DNA of 53,160 bases from Clostridia bacterium. GTDB taxonomy: Bacteria > Bacillota > Clostridia > Oscillospirales > CAG-272. Numbering within the stretch: the stretch's first letter is position 1; each line of letters starts with the position of its first letter. Below, in pieces: positions 50,024 to 53,160 of the stretch. Both the position numbers and the translations under genes were made by a program. Under the pieces are notes generated by a model. That model was not told the DNA's origin and searched no databases. It was given only the letters and a program-made list of their open reading frames with translations. The stretch spans positions 1 to 53,160 of the forward strand of contig JAFTLJ010000002.1 of the NCBI GenBank assembly GCA_017456005.1, written 5' to 3'.

Positions 50024-51085
50024 ATGACCGATATTTCAAGCATAGATAAAAATTTAAAAATAGCCGAAAGCTTCGGGCGCGACGATATAGTGCTCTACGA
50101 CGTTCGAAACGCTCCTTTTAAAATACGCGGCGTTTTCTACGGGGACGACCGTTTTTACCGTATGCCGAAAGCGGTTGCAAAAACCGTGAACGAAGGTGTT
50201 GCGCATCTTTGCGATAACACAAGCGGCGGTAGGGTTTTCTTCTGCACGGATTCGGAGTGCATAGCGCTTACCTGCACGCGCCCCTCCTTCTGGGCTATGG
50301 GGCATATGGCGCGCACGGGCAACGGCGGCTTTGAGCTCTACGAGCGCAGGGGCGGAAAATGGGTTTTCCGCGCAACGTTCGTGCCGCCTGCCACACCGAG
50401 CGGGTTTTCCTCTATAGTAAACCTCGGCGGAAAGGAAAAGCGCGAGCTTATGCTGCAAATGCCGCTTTACGCGCCCATTTCTTCCCTTCATATAGGTATT
50501 TGCGAGGGTTCAGCTCTCGGCGAATGGAGCGGTGAATACACGCACAAAAAGCCCATAGTTTTCTATGGCTCTTCAATCACACAGGGCGGCTGCGCGAGCA
50601 CAGCGGGCGGCGATTACGCAGGCAGGGTTTCGCGCCGCTTCGATACAGACTATATAAACCTCGGCTTTTCGGGCAGCGGCAAGGCTGAAATACCTATGAT
50701 GGAATACATCGCCTCGCTCGATATGGGTTGTTTTGTATATGACTACGACTATAACGCGCCCGATGCAAAATATCTTGCAGAAACACACTACCGCGGATAT
50801 CGCATAGTGCGCGATGCAAACCCGGGCCTTCCTATTATAATAATATCTGCGCCAAACTACGACAAAATAGGATATCACGCGCCCGAACGCCGCGATATTA
50901 TAGCGGCTACCTACGAGCGTGCAAGAGCCGAGGGCGACAAAAACGTATATTTTGTAGACGGCAAGGTACATTTCGCCACGTTTAACGCAGACGGCTGCAC
51001 CGTAGACGGCACCCACCCAAATGACCTCGGCTTCTACCGTATGGCAGAGGCTGTGGGTACTGTGCTTGAAAAAATATTGGGATAA
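50024..51085 (+). CDS. SGNH-fold hydrolase (esterase) with N-terminal beta domain
   Basis: A 353-residue cytoplasmic enzyme. An N-terminal beta-sandwich of about 170 residues (SsfX3-like layout) precedes the SGNH domain with block I YGSSITQGG (nucleophile Ser184), block II GFSGSG near 214-219, block III YDYNAP with Asn244, and block V DGTHPND with Asp328 and His331. GSS replaces the usual GDS. A deacetylase or demethylase of sugar esters is likely, fitting the GH28-like neighbour. AGAGGT precedes the ATG. Confidence 0.85.
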   Translation: MTDISSIDKNLKIAESFGRDDIVLYDVRNAPFKIRGVFYGDDRFYRMPKAVAKTVNEGVAHLCDNTSGGRVFFCTDSECIALTCTRPSFWAMGHMARTGNGGFELYERRGGKWVFRATFVPPATPSGFSSIVNLGGKEKRELMLQMPLYAPISSLHIGICEGSALGEWSGEYTHKKPIVFYGSSITQGGCASTAGGDYAGRVSRRFDTDYINLGFSGSGKAEIPMMEYIASLDMGCFVYDYDYNAPDAKYLAETHYRGYRIVRDANPGLPIIIISAPNYDKIGYHAPERRDIIAATYERARAEGDKNVYFVDGKVHFATFNADGCTVDGTHPNDLGFYRMAEAVGTVLEKILG

Positions 51086-51130
51086 TGCAAAAAAGAAAAA
51101 TCGCTTTAGCGATTTTTCTTTTTTGCATTT
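51085..51130 (+). terminator. Very long hairpin terminator
   Basis: A stem of about 22 base pairs running from AATGCAAAAAAG to CTTTTTTGCATT around ATCGCTTTAGCGAT, directly after the SGNH stop codon. Confidence 0.8.
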
Positions 51131-51173
51131 TTTCTACCGTTGGTTGAATGATTAGAAACTTATCAAATCAATA

Positions 51174-51202
51174 TTGACAAAAAGTGATTAGATGAGTATA
51201 AT
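51174..51202 (+). promoter_or_regulatory. Consensus sigma-A promoter
   Basis: TTGACA, a 17-base spacer and TATAAT: a perfect consensus match. It drives the four-gene run from 51253 to 53000. Confidence 0.8.
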
Positions 51203-51252
51203 ATAAGTGTAAGCCGGCTATAGGAGAAAAAAGAATTTCAGGAGGAAAAGAA

Positions 51253-51768
51253 ATGAACGCTATTGAAATTTACAAAGCGCAAGAAGAAATCGCGCTCGAA
51301 AAATATAACGAATGCAAAGCTCGCCTCGCCCAAACGGCGGAAGAAAGCAAAACGGAAAAGAAAGCGCTGTATATAGAGCTGGGAATGTACAGCCTTTGCC
51401 TGCGCGCAGGTCTTTTCGACCGCGGCGGCACCGCCCCCGACCACGCCGAAACGGCTCTGGAGCACAGAAACAAGTTCATGCCGAGAATCATTGTAAAATA
51501 CCCCGGCATAAACGAAGCCTTCCGTGCGCTCGGTGCAGAAGAAAAAAGCAGATTTATCGCCGCCATTCAAGCGGAGCTTTATATGAGAGATCAAATTTAC
51601 AAAAACTACAAAACAGAGCTGGAAGAAGCGAAGGCGGCGGACGATGCAGCAGGCATTTTTGAGCTTCAGATAAAAACGGGAGCGCTGGAAAGCGTTTTCA
51701 CCGCTTGGGAGGCTTGGAGAAAGAAAACGGGCATATACCCCGATGTTTTCAAGGAGGAAGAGATATGA
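51253..51768 (+). CDS. Helical protein of unknown function (first gene of operon)
   Basis: A 171-residue soluble, mostly helical protein rich in Glu, Lys and Ala, with no signal peptide. AGGAGG precedes the ATG. Its C-terminal stretch TGALESVFTAWEAWRKKTG has a counterpart at the end of the next protein (GGWRYGTECLAEAWEKRG), so the two may be distant paralogues. It overlaps the next gene by four bases. No family recognised. Confidence 0.7.
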   Translation: MNAIEIYKAQEEIALEKYNECKARLAQTAEESKTEKKALYIELGMYSLCLRAGLFDRGGTAPDHAETALEHRNKFMPRIIVKYPGINEAFRALGAEEKSRFIAAIQAELYMRDQIYKNYKTELEEAKAADDAAGIFELQIKTGALESVFTAWEAWRKKTGIYPDVFKEEEI

Positions 51769-52259
51769 AAATTACAAACGACGGCGTTTTTTATACGCTT
51801 GCATATAATGCGACAAAAAAAGAGATAGACAGGCTGGAATCTTTCTGTGAAAGCCTCGATAAAAACCCTGCGCTCAAAAAAGAGCAGATGGCAGAATACA
51901 AATGCGCAAAATACCGCTACGCAGGGATAACTTCGCTCCACTCGGTATTATACAACAATAACAAGTGCAGAAAGCTGCACGATCTGCAATACAGTAAATA
52001 TTTGCTTGTATATGCCGCGGAAGCGCTGAAAGCGCGCGAAGAGTATTTGACGCTTTACGAAGCCGCGCCAGGAAGCGAAAAGCCCGATTACAGCCTTTAC
52101 TACGGCGTGCTCGCCTTTGCAGAGGCGCAAATCGCGGAATTGGAAGAAAAACTTCCCCTCGCAAACGATTGGGAGGCTGTGGAGCTTTCCGAAAGAATAG
52201 GCGGCTGGCGCTATGGCACGGAGTGCCTTGCCGAAGCGTGGGAAAAGAGAGGTGTATGA
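51765..52259 (+). CDS. Helical protein of unknown function (second gene of operon)
   Basis: A 164-residue helical protein. GGAGG lies 7 bases before the ATG at 51765, inside the previous gene; the frame stays open 20 codons further upstream. It has two Cys-containing helices (CKYRYAGITS-like and NNNKCRKLHDL) and a Tyr-rich middle (SLYYGVLAFAEAQIAELEE). The stop sits just before the ArsR-type gene, whose ribosome binding site overlaps its last codons. Function unknown. Confidence 0.7.
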   Translation: MKITNDGVFYTLAYNATKKEIDRLESFCESLDKNPALKKEQMAEYKCAKYRYAGITSLHSVLYNNNKCRKLHDLQYSKYLLVYAAEALKAREEYLTLYEAAPGSEKPDYSLYYGVLAFAEAQIAELEEKLPLANDWEAVELSERIGGWRYGTECLAEAWEKRGV

Positions 52260-52263
52260 ACAA

Positions 52264-52791
52264 GTGGAAGAAAAGCTTAAACTTTTAAAGCTGCTCGCCG
52301 ACGAAACGCGCATAGAAATACTGAATATTTTAATGCGCGAGGATTCCTACGTAGAAAAGCTTGCGTGCGACCTTTCGCTCACGCCCGCGACAATATGTTA
52401 CCATCTGAAAAAAATGGAGGCGGCAGGGGTCGTGCGCTCCGCACGCTCACAATTCTATATAATTTACTCGCTGAACAAAGAAATTTTCGATAAAACGCTT
52501 TCCGAAATCATAAAAAAAGACGATACGGCAGACACAGAAGAAAAATACAAAAAAGAGGTGCTCGCCCACTTTTTCAAATATGGTAAGCTCACGCAGATAC
52601 CCTCCCAAAGAAAGAAACGCGAAATAGTGCTCGCCGAAATTGCAAAATCTTTTGAAAAAGGCAAAGATTACGGCGAAAAAGAGGTAAACGAAATAATCCA
52701 TCTCTTTCACGAGGACCACTGCACCATACGCCGCGAAATGATAGCCTGCGGCATAATGGAGCGTGAAAGGGAAACGTACAGGCTTATTTAA
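52264..52791 (+). CDS. ArsR-type HTH regulator with DUF2087 domain
   Basis: About 175 residues. The N-terminal ArsR winged helix (about 1-75) has LADETRIEILNIL and the recognition stretch LSLTPATICYHLKKMEAAGVV; no metal-binding CxC is seen. The C-terminal part (about 110-175) is DUF2087, with LTQIPSQRKKREIVL and DHCTIRREMIACGIMER. There is no ATG near the start. GTG at 52264, 11 bases after GAGAGG, is preferred over GTG at 52252. Translation is probably coupled to the gene before. Confidence 0.8.
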   Translation: MEEKLKLLKLLADETRIEILNILMREDSYVEKLACDLSLTPATICYHLKKMEAAGVVRSARSQFYIIYSLNKEIFDKTLSEIIKKDDTADTEEKYKKEVLAHFFKYGKLTQIPSQRKKREIVLAEIAKSFEKGKDYGEKEVNEIIHLFHEDHCTIRREMIACGIMERERETYRLI

Positions 52792-52796
52792 ATGAT

Positions 52797-53000
52797 ATGA
52801 AAAAAATTATAATATGCGAAAAAATCAAAAAATACAGAAAAGAAAAACGCATAACACAGGCAGAATTCGGCGAAATTCTGGGTGTTTCCGCGCAAGCCGT
52901 TTCCAAATGGGAAAGTGAGCTCTGCTACCCCGACATAACGTTTCTGCCCGATATTGCAAAAATACTCGGCTGTGTTATAGACGACCTTTTTGCGGCATAA
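52797..53000 (+). CDS. Small XRE-family regulator
   Basis: A 67-residue protein consisting only of a Cro/CI-type helix-turn-helix: KIKKYRKEKRITQAEFGEIL, then VSAQAVSKWESELCYPDI as recognition helix. It starts five bases after the ArsR-type gene and has a weak ribosome binding site, so it likely depends on coupled translation. A regulator of the same operon or of a nearby locus. Confidence 0.8.
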   Translation: MKKIIICEKIKKYRKEKRITQAEFGEILGVSAQAVSKWESELCYPDITFLPDIAKILGCVIDDLFAA

Positions 53001-53061
53001 AACAAAAAGATGCACCCTATTCTCTCTGCATTCTTAGCGGAGAATTAGTAGCACGAAAACT

Positions 53062-53089
53062 TCGGCAGAGAACTTGTTTTCTCTGCCGA
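53062..53089 (+). terminator. Hairpin after the four-gene operon
   Basis: Eleven-base-pair stem TCGGCAGAGAA / TTCTCTGCCGA with a 6-base loop. The following TTTGTG is a poor T run, so termination may be partial. A TATAAT with an extended TGT follows at 53097-53102. Confidence 0.5.
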
Positions 53090-53110
53090 TTTGTGTTATA
53101 ATGGGGCTAA

Positions 53111-53160
53111 CAGAAAGCCTCCCTCCGAGAGGGAGGGGGACCGCGTTAGCGGTGGAAGGA
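53111..53160. repeat. Dispersed palindromic repeat, copy 2 (cut by window end)
   Basis: Opposite-orientation relative of 35756-35805, with hairpin CCTCCCTCCGAGAGGGAGG followed by a CCGCGTTAGCGG palindrome and GGAAGGA at the very end of the window. Confidence 0.55.

Noticed and set aside
52264-53000. ArsR-type and XRE genes as a toxin-antitoxin pair
   Set aside because: Both proteins are DNA-binding regulators by motif; neither looks like a toxin, and the order within a larger operon does not fit.

Overview
The window looks like chromosomal DNA of an anaerobic, endospore-forming member of the Clostridia, probably an uncultured gut lineage. The grounds are spore genes (gpr, ylbJ, yqfC, yqfD), the Firmicutes cluster phoH-ybeY-era-recO, DUF4364, AGGAGG-type ribosome binding sites, and an anaerobe's oxygen/NO defence set (flavodiiron protein plus rubredoxin). 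No rRNA, tRNA, CRISPR array or complete insertion sequence was seen.

Layout. 1-5.5 kb: end of an upstream gene, a small membrane protein, a CapD/WbpM-type nucleotide-sugar dehydratase, gpr, and a DUF4364/DUF624 pair. 5.6-7.2 kb: a lipoprotein and an AT-rich secreted papain-fold peptidase that looks acquired. 7.4-12.7 kb (minus strand): rhaB, rhaA, an unusual two-domain rhaD-like aldolase, then a PRPP synthetase. 12.9-21.6 kb: mutS2 with a coupled Cys-rich small protein, ylbJ, and on the plus strand yqfC-yqfD-phoH-ybeY-era-recO. 21.6-28.9 kb: two small membrane proteins, a large cytoplasmic GH28 protein, a PII-like/DUF1538 pair and a deoxyinosine glycosylase. 29-35.5 kb: a PanE-like reductase, a domain-swapped GH3 enzyme, and an operon of a 56-residue protein, a DUF4838 protein and a sugar-isomerase-like protein. 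40-53 kb: assorted membrane proteins and regulators, FliB-like and YbaK proteins, a CPBP protease, the flavodiiron/rubredoxin/ferredoxin/Crp module, a second GH28-like protein, an SGNH hydrolase and a four-gene operon ending in two regulators.

The most unusual region is 35.9-40.0 kb. Two copies of one cassette lie back to back: ECF-like sigma factor, membrane protein with a DUF4367-type domain (candidate anti-sigma), and small secreted protein. The 0.8 kb between them carries an inverted duplication. Each arm holds an identical ECF-style promoter (TGTCAC-N17-CGTATA) followed by a 10-codon ORF with its own ribosome binding site, encoding MY(R/H)IDLKG(I/M)P. Most codon differences between the two micro-ORFs are silent, as expected if the peptide is selected. 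The cytoplasmic and membrane half of the candidate anti-sigma is almost unchanged between copies while its outer domain has diverged, which suggests two related circuits with different inputs.

The carbohydrate genes (rhamnose catabolism, two GH28-fold proteins, GH3, SGNH esterase, DUF4838, sugar isomerase) fit the use of rhamnose-containing plant polysaccharides such as pectin. The GH28, GH3 and SGNH proteins lack signal peptides, so they would act on imported oligosaccharides. Dispersed intergenic repeats occur at 517-598, 40116-40197, 45525-45552, 35756-35805 and 53111-53160.
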